Shown one piece after another: positions 17,906-25,932 of a stretch of DNA of 64,000 nucleotides; the stretch's first letter is position 1; the number at the start of each line of letters is the position of its first letter. Source of the DNA: Bdellovibrio sp. ZAP7 (lineage in GTDB: Bacteria; Bdellovibrionota; Bdellovibrionia; Bdellovibrionales; Bdellovibrionaceae); contig NZ_CP030082.1 of the NCBI RefSeq assembly GCF_006874645.1, positions 1,054,001 through 1,118,000 on the forward strand. Direction: 5' to 3'. The notes beneath the pieces were generated by a model that was given only the letters and a program-made list of their open reading frames with translations, was not told where the DNA came from and searched no databases. Both the position numbers and the translations under genes were made by a program.

Positions 17906-18352
17906 CTAGTTAGCAATTAAATCAAGGCTTCCTGGTCTTATTTCCAATTCCCCTGGTTTGAAATCGACGTAGAGATTACGTACTTCGCAATATTCGAAAA
18001 TGTTGAGGAACTCCTTGTGTAGAAATCCGCGCATTCGCATGTGGGAGTACGCAGCTGTGAATGATATTGGATTCCGGCCACGCATGTTCATTCGCAAAAT
18101 CGCTTCCACGTCGGCATCACTGAATTCTAGGTTTAAGTGAAGCTGCATCTCCTCACTCCAAGAATTGAGATTGATGTGAACCAGATATACTTTTTTGGTC
18201 TTAACCCATTCGATCCGGCTATCAATTAGGTTTAGTGCTTCGCGAGCGATTTCGACGTCTTTGTGATCTTCCATCATCACCTCTTCAGTAATTTCTGTTT
18301 TATCACGGTGAAATAGGTCGAAATAATTATTCGTATCAGGCAGAAACGGCAT
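17906..18352 (-). CDS. Uncharacterised protein
   Basis: 148 residues as an open frame. The start is uncertain; an internal ATG at 18277 has AGAGGTG just upstream and is a good alternative. Soluble, acidic N-terminus, no recognised domain. Conserved-looking blocks are VYLVHINLNSWSEEM and YVDFKPGELEIRPGS. Confidence 0.45.
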   Translation of the reverse strand: MPFLPDTNNYFDLFHRDKTEITEEVMMEDHKDVEIAREALNLIDSRIEWVKTKKVYLVHINLNSWSEEMQLHLNLEFSDADVEAILRMNMRGRNPISFTAAYSHMRMRGFLHKEFLNIFEYCEVRNLYVDFKPGELEIRPGSLDLIAN

Positions 18353-18430
18353 CCATCTCGGCTCGATACGTAAGATGCTGTTTTGGTCTAAAACAATAAT
18401 TGCGACAAACTAGGTACTTATTTTCAATTT

Positions 18431-18655
18431 ATGGCGAAAAAATATTGCCGGGTTTGTCGGCACAAGAAAAAGAAGACAGACTTTTATGCAGATCGAACTA
18501 GCTGGGACAAACTCCAGCCGAAATGTAAGGCATGTTCTCGCAGACTTGCTCGATTATACTATGCCATAAACCATGATAAACTCCTTATGCGAAACCGTGT
18601 CCAACTTCGGCAGCGACGACGAAAAGCGCGGAATGTCTTGCAGGTGGCAACTTGA
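18431..18655 (+). CDS. Small zinc-ribbon-like basic protein
   Basis: 74 residues with CRVCRHKKKKTDFY and PKCKACSRR. This two-CxxC arrangement resembles the N-terminal zinc finger of phage recombination endonuclease VII/HNH proteins, but the catalytic part is missing. The C-terminal half is very basic (RQRRRKAR). No clear ribosome binding site is visible. It could be a small nucleic-acid-binding phage protein or a remnant. Confidence 0.45.
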   Translation: MAKKYCRVCRHKKKKTDFYADRTSWDKLQPKCKACSRRLARLYYAINHDKLLMRNRVQLRQRRRKARNVLQVAT

Positions 18656-18662
18656 GATCAAA

Positions 18663-19331
18663 TCATCGAAGCTGTTTTATTAAGAAGTACCTTTTTATAT
18701 TTCTTTCCACTACTCGAATGATTGCAGATCTGGCTTTACGGCAAATCTCAAGATCTTCTATCGATTGCGGGAGGTAGCCAAAATCTTTGGCAAAAAAGTG
18801 TTTTGCTAATTTGAAAGCTTCTTTGTCACTTATTTGGTCTATCGATGTCTGCACGAATTTTTCTGTTGGATAACCGTATAGTTCTGTTGAAGTTAGAATG
18901 ACTTTGCAACCGATACGGGTGAGAGAAGCAAATAGGTCTATTGTTTCTTGATGTTCTCGATATTCACGACGCTTTAATGTAACGTCGGCACTATCAAGGA
19001 AAAGAACGGGATAAGCTTTTTGGACTTCATGAATATCGATCTCGTCGTACTTTATTCCAGCACGTCGAATGTCGTTGTTAAATCGTTCGACTGACAAACT
19101 GGGGCACTCGATTTTTAATCTTCTTAACCCATCCACAACTAGGTGAGTCTTGCCACTCCCAACGCTGCCAATGACAATCAACGGATGCGTGGTGCTGTTT
19201 TGAATATATTTATCAAATGCAACACGAGGATCATAATTACTCGCTAGATAGATAAATTTTCCTACTGAATAGTTTGTGTAAAGCTGATGTTTATCTGACA
19301 AGACATCGATTAACTTTTTAGTGGCATTCAT
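18663..19331 (-). CDS. AAA+ ATPase, replication helicase-loader-like (DnaA/DnaC type)
   Basis: 222 residues. Walker A GSVGSGKTH near residue 57 and Walker B-like VLFLDSAD near residue 108 are visible, with the short AAA+ core typical of phage DnaC or DnaA-like loaders. It overlaps the upstream replication protein by four bases (ATGA), a standard phage initiator/loader pair. The second Walker B acidic position is Ser-Ala-Asp rather than Asp-Glu, a mild oddity. Confidence 0.65.
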   Translation of the reverse strand: MNATKKLIDVLSDKHQLYTNYSVGKFIYLASNYDPRVAFDKYIQNSTTHPLIVIGSVGSGKTHLVVDGLRRLKIECPSLSVERFNNDIRRAGIKYDEIDIHEVQKAYPVLFLDSADVTLKRREYREHQETIDLFASLTRIGCKVILTSTELYGYPTEKFVQTSIDQISDKEAFKLAKHFFAKDFGYLPQSIEDLEICRKARSAIIRVVERNIKRYFLIKQLR

Positions 19332-20416
19332 CCATGGCTTCTCTTTCCATTATACCAATGAGCCGCAACTAACTTTTGCATTACTTCAGAAGGAGGCATC
19401 ATTTGGTTATAATCTCCGAACTGAATCTTTCTATACTCTTCAGTTTGACGAGATTGGTCTTCGGCGGATAGTTCTCGGAACTCAATCAACGCCTTTGCCA
19501 TTTCCTCAGCTTCCATTTTCTTTCGGGCATCCTGCATCTGGAGGTCCTGCTCTTTCTTTTTGCGTAGCTCCTCCCGACGTAACGCCTTCTCTTTGCTTTG
19601 ATGGATCGAGCTGATAACTTCCTCAGCTGTATAGCTTAGATATTTCATCGGACTGTGGATCTTTTCCCCAGTATCTAACGAGCCGTGGATGAGAATATGA
19701 TCTAATGCTTCACCCAGATCGTCTGCGGGATAATCCTGAAGCAAGAGATTCAAATAATACTCTTCTTCGACGCGTTTTTGATGCGGTCGCACTGATTCAA
19801 TGTAGTTGGAAATCTTGTGAGGTAATGCTTCGGAGGGAGAGGGAGTTTTCTTTCCTGTTTTATTTAAGTTTTCTTTCTTGGAGATCTCGTTGAACCTACC
19901 CCTAGGATCGGATTGATCCCCCTCATGAGATACAGTTGAACCTACCTTGGCGTCATTTTCCCTTGCTCTTCGCCATTCTAGGTAACCTCGAACTATGGGA
20001 ACATCATAAAGCGTGGTAGATGAAGCGGTTCCAGGAACTAATATAGTTACAAGACCCATTTCTTTCAAGCTCCGGAGGGCCTTCCTGACGTTCGGAGGCT
20101 GCAATCCTGTCCAAGTAGCTATGAAGGTATTAGAAAGTCGTGCGGCAGGCCTGTGGAAGCCCAGGGTATATCGGAGAATACACTGAAACACGATCAAATC
20201 AATTTTCCGACGAATAACCTTTACCGAGAATTCGTTAATCCTGTGCGGCACAAAGAGAGCTCCGCCTTTTTCGATGAAGTCGACCTTTATTCCAGGAGGT
20301 AGATATTTCGATACGTCAAAATGGGAGAGATCTTTTTGACCTGAGATTGATTTGATCTCAGCTTGATAGCGTCGGAGATCAATAATATCTGAGGTTGGAT
20401 TCTTCAATTCACTCAT
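19328..20416 (-). CDS. Phage-type replication initiator (O-like) protein
   Basis: 362 residues. The N-terminal ~150 residues form a winged helix similar to phage O/DnaD-type proteins: VIRRKIDLIVFQCILRYT, then LSNTFIATWTGLQPPNVRKA and LKEMGLVTIL. The C-terminal ~100 residues are a charged coiled coil (KEKALRREELRKKKEQ). It would bind the element origin and recruit the ATPase encoded next. GAGG before the start and ATGA overlaps on both sides define a three-gene operon. Confidence 0.65.
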   Translation of the reverse strand: MSELKNPTSDIIDLRRYQAEIKSISGQKDLSHFDVSKYLPPGIKVDFIEKGGALFVPHRINEFSVKVIRRKIDLIVFQCILRYTLGFHRPAARLSNTFIATWTGLQPPNVRKALRSLKEMGLVTILVPGTASSTTLYDVPIVRGYLEWRRARENDAKVGSTVSHEGDQSDPRGRFNEISKKENLNKTGKKTPSPSEALPHKISNYIESVRPHQKRVEEEYYLNLLLQDYPADDLGEALDHILIHGSLDTGEKIHSPMKYLSYTAEEVISSIHQSKEKALRREELRKKKEQDLQMQDARKKMEAEEMAKALIEFRELSAEDQSRQTEEYRKIQFGDYNQMMPPSEVMQKLVAAHWYNGKRSHG

Positions 20417-20748
20417 AGATCTACCTCAATAAGACCCCAAGAGACAATAAGCGCATTAAGAATTGCCTTCGCTGTTTCGGCATTTAGGAAGTGGTTAAAG
20501 GCGAATGGATCGCGGGAAGCCGCTTCGCCAAACCAAATTGAATGCGCCCAGTGGACTGCAGCTAGCTCTTCGTTGTGAAAATTTTGGGAAAGAATAGAGG
20601 GCCAATCTATTGAACTTTCCTCCAAGCAAACATGCGGCAACATCTTTGTGCGCAAGCCTGGCAATGAGTTCGTAATATACAGAACCCCAAGGAGGGGTTT
20701 CGAGATTTTATTCGAGGCAGGATTTAGCTGATTAGTGCGGTCTTCCAT
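20413..20748 (-). CDS. Uncharacterised protein, first gene of replication operon
   Basis: The frame is open from 20832. The 5' part overlaps the putative operator region, so I prefer the internal ATG at 20748 (111 residues, MEDRTNQL). No recognised domain. It overlaps the initiator gene by ATGA. It may be a lambda-like early regulator or replication accessory protein. Confidence 0.45.
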   Translation of the reverse strand: MEDRTNQLNPASNKISKPLLGVLYITNSLPGLRTKMLPHVCLEESSIDWPSILSQNFHNEELAAVHWAHSIWFGEAASRDPFAFNHFLNAETAKAILNALIVSWGLIEVDL

Positions 20749-20797
20749 GAAAATAAAAAAATCACAGCGGAATTCTCCGCGCAAGTCTGTGGGTGCA

Positions 20798-20834
20798 GTA
20801 CATATAAGGTTTATATAATTGTTTAGGTACATAT
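20798..20834. promoter_or_regulatory. Candidate repressor operators GTACATAT x2
   Basis: GTACATAT occurs at 20798-20805 and again at 20827-20834, 29 bases apart, flanking a TATAAT at 20814-20819. The cluster lies between the leftward replication operon and the rightward XRE gene, as in a lambdoid immunity region. Confidence 0.4.
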
Positions 20835-20975
20835 GCGTTAGACCGAAAGTGCGGCAATGCGAACGGAATCCGGCAAATCACACCAATTCGTACGAAGCAC
20901 AATTCTTGCCAGATATAATTGCGTGATGTTAAACTCATTCATGTTGACGTATTGACGGGTGGGAGAATTTCAAAA

Positions 20976-21347
20976 ATGAATTCAAAGGAAATACCAACAG
21001 AACTACTGTCATTAGTAGGCTCCTTTCTTCGACAAGGGCGAAAAGCTCGCAATCTTCTTCTTCCTCAAGCTGCACAGCGTATTGGTATATCTGCAGAACG
21101 CTTGCAAGCCATCGAAGACGGATTAGAATTGATCACAACTGAATACGCCCAATTCATAGTCGCAAACTATGGTGGTGCACGCGGTGATGCGGTTGATGGT
21201 TTACTTTGGAGGTTGATGATGGAAAGGAATCGTTGTCACCTACAAACTGAAAGACGCAAGCACCTTTCAGTTGTTGGCGAAGAGTCCCGCCCTTGGGAGA
21301 AGCTTCAATTCTCTAAAATTTCTTGCAGAAGTCTCAGCTCGGTCTGA
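20976..21347 (+). CDS. XRE-type HTH protein, phage-repressor-like
   Basis: About 123 residues from an ATG at 20976 (the frame is open from 20919). LLLPQAAQRIGISAERLQAIEDG is a Cro/C1-type helix-turn-helix, followed by a short helical C-terminus with no protease domain. It is divergent from the replication operon with two GTACATAT boxes between, so it is probably the element's repressor. Confidence 0.6.
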   Translation: MNSKEIPTELLSLVGSFLRQGRKARNLLLPQAAQRIGISAERLQAIEDGLELITTEYAQFIVANYGGARGDAVDGLLWRLMMERNRCHLQTERRKHLSVVGEESRPWEKLQFSKISCRSLSSV

Positions 21348-21553
21348 ATTCCGGATGTGGCCGGCATTTTGATCTTGAATCGCTAAATTATTGTTCCTGT
21401 CGATTATAAACTCGTTGATTTTTTTTGCTTACTGCCTTGAGCCGGAAGGGTGGCGTTTTGCGAAATATATTGAGTTCTTCATGGTATTTGACGTCGAAGC
21501 ATCCAAGTGGTGTGCCAGTAGTTGTTTCGAGTATTAGGGTGCTTTGGCGGCAC

Positions 21554-21832
21554 CTATTTCTTTTTTCTCTTCTCCTGCTTTGGTTGAATTAAGTCTATCA
21601 CTGAAACTTTCTCGTTTCGAAGTTTGGACAACCCCTCTGCAAGCTGCTCAAGCACGAGAAGTGTTGGGTTGGCGCCCGCTTTCTTGTACGGATATAGCTG
21701 CGTGTAGGTGACGCCGATCTCCTGTGCGAGCTTTCCGATTGGTAGGTCGCCTAGTAGTTCAGAAAACTGCAGCTTTGTTTTTGGCGCTATCTTCTTTTTC
21801 TTTTCTGCCACTTTTAACCTTGCCTCAGTCAT
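21554..21832 (-). CDS. Small HTH regulator with basic ends
   Basis: 92 residues. PIGKLAQEIGVTYTQLYPYKKAGANPTL is a helix-turn-helix of the XRE/CI type, flanked by Lys-rich termini (KKKKIAPKTK and KQEKRKKK). It is divergent from the gene at 21909, with dense inverted repeats in the 76-bp gap. It probably autoregulates and controls the downstream defence operon or its small neighbour. Confidence 0.65.
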   Translation of the reverse strand: MTEARLKVAEKKKKIAPKTKLQFSELLGDLPIGKLAQEIGVTYTQLYPYKKAGANPTLLVLEQLAEGLSKLRNEKVSVIDLIQPKQEKRKKK

Positions 21833-21848
21833 TCTTTGATGTAAGTTT

Positions 21849-21886
21849 AAAAGTATAACTTAAAAACTATACTTTTAAAGTTATAC
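21849..21886. promoter_or_regulatory. Nested inverted repeats, candidate HTH operator
   Basis: GTATAACTT (21853-21861) mirrors AAGTTATAC (21878-21886), and AAAAGTATA (21849-21857) mirrors TATACTTTT (21868-21876). Two interleaved perfect 9-bp dyads fill the gap between two divergent genes. Confidence 0.55.
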
Positions 21887-21908
21887 ATTAAAAAGGTGGG
21901 ATGCAATA

Positions 21909-22283
21909 GTGGAAAATGCTGAGGCAGTTGCAAAGATAAATGATCGCCTTCGAAAGGCGATGTCGTTGGGGCAGCTTACAATCGAACTTTCTGAGGTTGT
22001 TTCTTCGTCACCTGTTCGTCCGGAAATAATAAAAGCAGTTCGTGAATTTAAGAGCTTTGACTCTGAAATTGATCTTTCTGGAGACCACTCACTTGGTGTC
22101 TTTCTAGTTGCGGATGAGCCATATGTATTTAGATATACTTATGGAGATGATCGATATGACTATGGCAAAGAAATTGGTAAAAGAGTGCTTAGTGTTTTTC
22201 ATTTAGCCGAGTTTCGTTCTTTAAAGCTAGGAAAAAAAATCCAGGCTTCCGCTCGAAAAATGCTTGATCAAGAGGGCGCATAG
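21909..22283 (+). CDS. Uncharacterised small protein upstream of the helicase-methylase operon
   Basis: 124 residues from a GTG start with AAGGTGGG upstream. The middle contains VADEPYVFRYTYGDDRYDYGKEIG, and the ends are helical. No known domain is recognised. It lies 115 bp before the large helicase gene and may be co-expressed or act as a control protein of the system. Confidence 0.5.
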   Translation: MENAEAVAKINDRLRKAMSLGQLTIELSEVVSSSPVRPEIIKAVREFKSFDSEIDLSGDHSLGVFLVADEPYVFRYTYGDDRYDYGKEIGKRVLSVFHLAEFRSLKLGKKIQASARKMLDQEGA

Positions 22284-22398
22284 AACTGGACCTTTGTCTT
22301 ACTAATGGTGGGTGAAAAGCTTGCTGCTGGTCTAGGCGTCTAATAAAGTATGTAAACAACAACAGATGTTACGAAGTGTTTTATAGAGGTGGGCTGGT

Positions 22399-25300
22399 GT
22401 GGCTAAGCTAGAAGATATCAAAAAGGATGCCGCTGTTAAGGGGATACTCACTGAGCAGCTGGTTTCAATTGTAGATACTAAGTGGCATGGCTCCGACGCG
22501 CTTGAGGTTGTTTTTCGTGACTCCTCCGGTAAGCATGATTCTCAAATCTTGTTCAGAGATAGGGAATCTACTATTGATATCGTTACAGCGGGGCAGCCAT
22601 GGAGTTTTAGGGCGGACGGTGCGCTGCTAAAGCTTGCATCAGAAGCACATCGAATTCGTTTGGCCTACCTATTTGACCCTCTTTTGGCTGTTCACACGTC
22701 TTTAGTGAGGCCGCTGCCTCACCAAATTAGTGCTGTTTATGAATCGATGTTGCCGAGGCAGCCTTTAAGATTTCTTTTGGCCGATGACCCTGGGGCTGGA
22801 AAAACTGTGATGGCGGGACTTCTTATTAAGGAGCTTCTTGCGCGAGGTGATTTGCAGCGCTGTCTAATAGTTTGTCCGGGAAGTTTAGTTGAGCAATGGC
22901 AAGATGAACTTTACGCCAAATTTGGATTGGCCTTCGAAATCCTCACGACAGATAAAATTGAATCCGCTAGGACAGGGAATTGGTTTGGGGAGAATAATCT
23001 TGTTATCTGTCGTTTGGATAAGCTCAGTAGAAATGAAGAGTTAAAAGACAAATTGCGTGCGACTGATTGGGATTTAGTAGTTTGCGACGAAGCCCACAAA
23101 ATGTCGGCCAGTGAATTTGGCGGTGAAGTTAAATACACCAAGCGATTTCAGCTTGGACGACTTTTGAGTGAAGTAAGCCGTCACTTCTTGTTGATGACGG
23201 CCACGCCTCATAATGGTAAGCAAATTGATTTTGAACTTTTCTTGTCACTTCTTGACGGTGATCGATTTGAAGGCGTGCATCGAGAGGGTGTTCATGCTAG
23301 CGATCCCAGTGATTTAATGCGTCGTCTTGTTAAAGAGCAGTTAGTCACATTTGAAGGGACGGCCTTATTCCCGGAGAGAATTGCATATACGGTTACTTAT
23401 GAGTTATCTGAGCTTGAAGTGGAGCTCTACGCTCAAGTAACCGAATATGTGAGAACAGAATTCAATCGCGCAGATGCACTTCACAATGATGGACGGAAAG
23501 GTACCGTTGGCTTCGCACTGACAATTCTTCAGCGAAGGTTGGCTTCGTCTCCAGCGGCGATTCATGAGAGTCTGCGACGTCGACGAGAACGGTTGGAATC
23601 TCGTTTGAGTGAGATTCGTCTTCTGGGGAGAGTGGGCTCAGTTGCTGATGTTTCTAATCACCTAATCGATTTTTCGACTGAAGATCTTGAAGACTTAGAT
23701 GAATTACCTGAAGACGAATTGGAAGTTCAAGAGAACGAATTTGTTGATCAGGCAACCGCTAGTAAGACAGTCTCAGAGTTGCAAATCGAAATCGACATTT
23801 TGAAAGGCCTCGAGGCGCTTGCTCAGAGAGTGATTCGGAGTGGAACAGATAGAAAATGGGATGAAGTCTCAAAAATTTTGTCAGAGAACGCTTTGGTTCG
23901 TGATGCTAACGGTAACTGGCGAAAGATAATCATTTTTACTGAGCATAGAGACACGCTTAATTATTTGCAAACCAGAATAGCTACCCTGCTGGGTAGACCT
24001 GAAGCAGTCGTTGTTATTCATGGCGGCGTTTCTCGCGAAGCAAGAAAAGATGCCGAAAATAGATTTTTGAATGATCCAGATGTGAAAATTCTTATTGCTA
24101 CGGATGCCGCGGGAGAAGGGGTTAATCTCCAGCGAGCGCATCTGATGATAAATTATGATTTGCCATGGAATCCAAACCGTATTGAGCAGAGATTTGGGCG
24201 CATCCATAGGATCGGTCAAACAGAAGTCTGTCATCTCTGGAACTTAGTCGCAAAGGATACTCGTGAAGGGGATGTTTATCTGCAGCTTTTGCATAAATTG
24301 GAAGATGCTCGAGAGGCCTTACAGGGAAAAGTATTTGATGTATTGGGTAAGCTCACTTTTGACAGTAGAAATCTTAAAGATCTAATGATTGAGGCTATTC
24401 GGTATGGTGACCGACCAGAGGTTAGAGCTCGTCTTTCGCAGGTAATCGACAAGTCGGTAAATAAAGAGAGATTACAAGAGCTCCTCCAGGAGCGTGCGAT
24501 TGGGCACGATACAATGGATTCTTTAAAGGTCCGAGATATTCGAGATCAAATGGAGCGTGCGGAAGCTAGAAAATTACAACCTCATTTTGTTGAAGAATTT
24601 TTCTTGGCTGCGTTTGAGAATCTGGGAGGTCAGGTTCATGAACGAGAATCACGAAGATTCCAGATTAATCATGTTCCATCGGAAATCAGAAGACGAGATC
24701 GAGTAATTGGCCGTGGCCAAGCTGTTTTGCAGAAGTATGAACGAGTTGCATTCGACAAGGAATTGCTAAATATCAATGGTAAGCCGAGGGCAGAATTTGT
24801 GTGTCCTGGTCACGCACTTCTTGATTCGACGATGGACATAATCCTTGAAAAATATCGAGATCTTTTAAAGCAAGGAGCGGTGCTATTTGATGAGAACGAT
24901 TTTGGAACTAAGCCGCGGCTATTGATATATTTGGAGCACTCAATTCAAGACGGTAGGGTCGACCGAAATGGGAGTCGTAGAATTTGCTCAAGACGCCTTC
25001 AATTTATTGATGCATTGATAGAAATTAATTCAAATGGCGAATCAACGTCCGGAGAATTTCGCAATGCTGGTTTTGCACCATTCCTAGATTTTCGACCACT
25101 GTCCAGTGTCGAGTCTTCCAAATTGCAGCCATGGTTTGAGAAACACGTAAATACTTTATCAACTCCTGAGCAATCTGCAATAAGCTATGCGATTACTCAT
25201 TTGGTTCCAGAGCACATTCAAGAAGTTCGATCTAGGATCGACATTAGAATTGAAAAGACAATCCGGGCTGTTCACGAGCGGCTTACAAAAGAAATTGCTC

Positions 25301-25932
25301 ATTGGGACCACCGGGCGGAGCAAATTAAGCTCCAGGAGATTGCCGGTAGGACGCCTAAGCTCAACTCACTTAAGGCCACACAGAGAGCGGATGATTTGAG
25401 AGTTAGGTATCAACGAAGAATGGATGAGCTTAAGCAAGAGAAGGCCGTAGCTCCTCAGTCACCAGTCGTAATAGGTTGTGCATTGGTAATTCCTAGCGGA
25501 CTGCTCGCGGCCCTCAATGGTGAGCCTGCAGCCGAGGCGGAAAATATTCGACGTGAAACCAAACGAATTGAAGACTTGGCAATGAAAGCTGTGATGAACT
25601 CTGAAATAGGGCTTGGCAACAGACCTAGGGATGTCAGTCATGAGAAATGTGGTTATGATATTGAATCCAAGGATAAGAACGGTGACTTGCGATTCATAGA
25701 AGTTAAGGGACGAATTGCTGGAGCCTCGACGATTACTGTAACAAAGAACGAGATTCTTCGTGGATTGAATTGTCCAGACCGATTTATTCTCGCCATTGTT
25801 GAGATTGAGGGTTCACTAGCTAAACCTCCGAAGTATATTCGCTTGCCGTTTTCCAAAGAACCCGAATTCGAAACAACTAGTGTGAATTTTGATCTAGGCA
25901 AGCTTTTGAGCAAGGCCACGGAGCCCTTATGA
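22399..25932 (+). CDS. SNF2-family helicase with C-terminal DUF3883-like nuclease domain
   Basis: 1177 residues from a GTG. Helicase motifs: LADDPGAGKTVMAG (Walker A, near residue 130), CDEAHKM (Walker B), TATPHNG, then IATDAAGEGVNLQ and QRFGRIHRIGQ in the second RecA lobe. After a long helical region, the C-terminus reads KCGYDIES ... LRFIEVKGR, the DUF3883/PD-(D/E)xK-like signature. Such helicases accompany DUF1156 methyltransferases and DUF499 ATPases in predicted defence operons. It overlaps the methyltransferase gene by four bases. Confidence 0.87.
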   Translation: MAKLEDIKKDAAVKGILTEQLVSIVDTKWHGSDALEVVFRDSSGKHDSQILFRDRESTIDIVTAGQPWSFRADGALLKLASEAHRIRLAYLFDPLLAVHTSLVRPLPHQISAVYESMLPRQPLRFLLADDPGAGKTVMAGLLIKELLARGDLQRCLIVCPGSLVEQWQDELYAKFGLAFEILTTDKIESARTGNWFGENNLVICRLDKLSRNEELKDKLRATDWDLVVCDEAHKMSASEFGGEVKYTKRFQLGRLLSEVSRHFLLMTATPHNGKQIDFELFLSLLDGDRFEGVHREGVHASDPSDLMRRLVKEQLVTFEGTALFPERIAYTVTYELSELEVELYAQVTEYVRTEFNRADALHNDGRKGTVGFALTILQRRLASSPAAIHESLRRRRERLESRLSEIRLLGRVGSVADVSNHLIDFSTEDLEDLDELPEDELEVQENEFVDQATASKTVSELQIEIDILKGLEALAQRVIRSGTDRKWDEVSKILSENALVRDANGNWRKIIIFTEHRDTLNYLQTRIATLLGRPEAVVVIHGGVSREARKDAENRFLNDPDVKILIATDAAGEGVNLQRAHLMINYDLPWNPNRIEQRFGRIHRIGQTEVCHLWNLVAKDTREGDVYLQLLHKLEDAREALQGKVFDVLGKLTFDSRNLKDLMIEAIRYGDRPEVRARLSQVIDKSVNKERLQELLQERAIGHDTMDSLKVRDIRDQMERAEARKLQPHFVEEFFLAAFENLGGQVHERESRRFQINHVPSEIRRRDRVIGRGQAVLQKYERVAFDKELLNINGKPRAEFVCPGHALLDSTMDIILEKYRDLLKQGAVLFDENDFGTKPRLLIYLEHSIQDGRVDRNGSRRICSRRLQFIDALIEINSNGESTSGEFRNAGFAPFLDFRPLSSVESSKLQPWFEKHVNTLSTPEQSAISYAITHLVPEHIQEVRSRIDIRIEKTIRAVHERLTKEIAHWDHRAEQIKLQEIAGRTPKLNSLKATQRADDLRVRYQRRMDELKQEKAVAPQSPVVIGCALVIPSGLLAALNGEPAAEAENIRRETKRIEDLAMKAVMNSEIGLGNRPRDVSHEKCGYDIESKDKNGDLRFIEVKGRIAGASTITVTKNEILRGLNCPDRFILAIVEIEGSLAKPPKYIRLPFSKEPEFETTSVNFDLGKLLSKATEPL

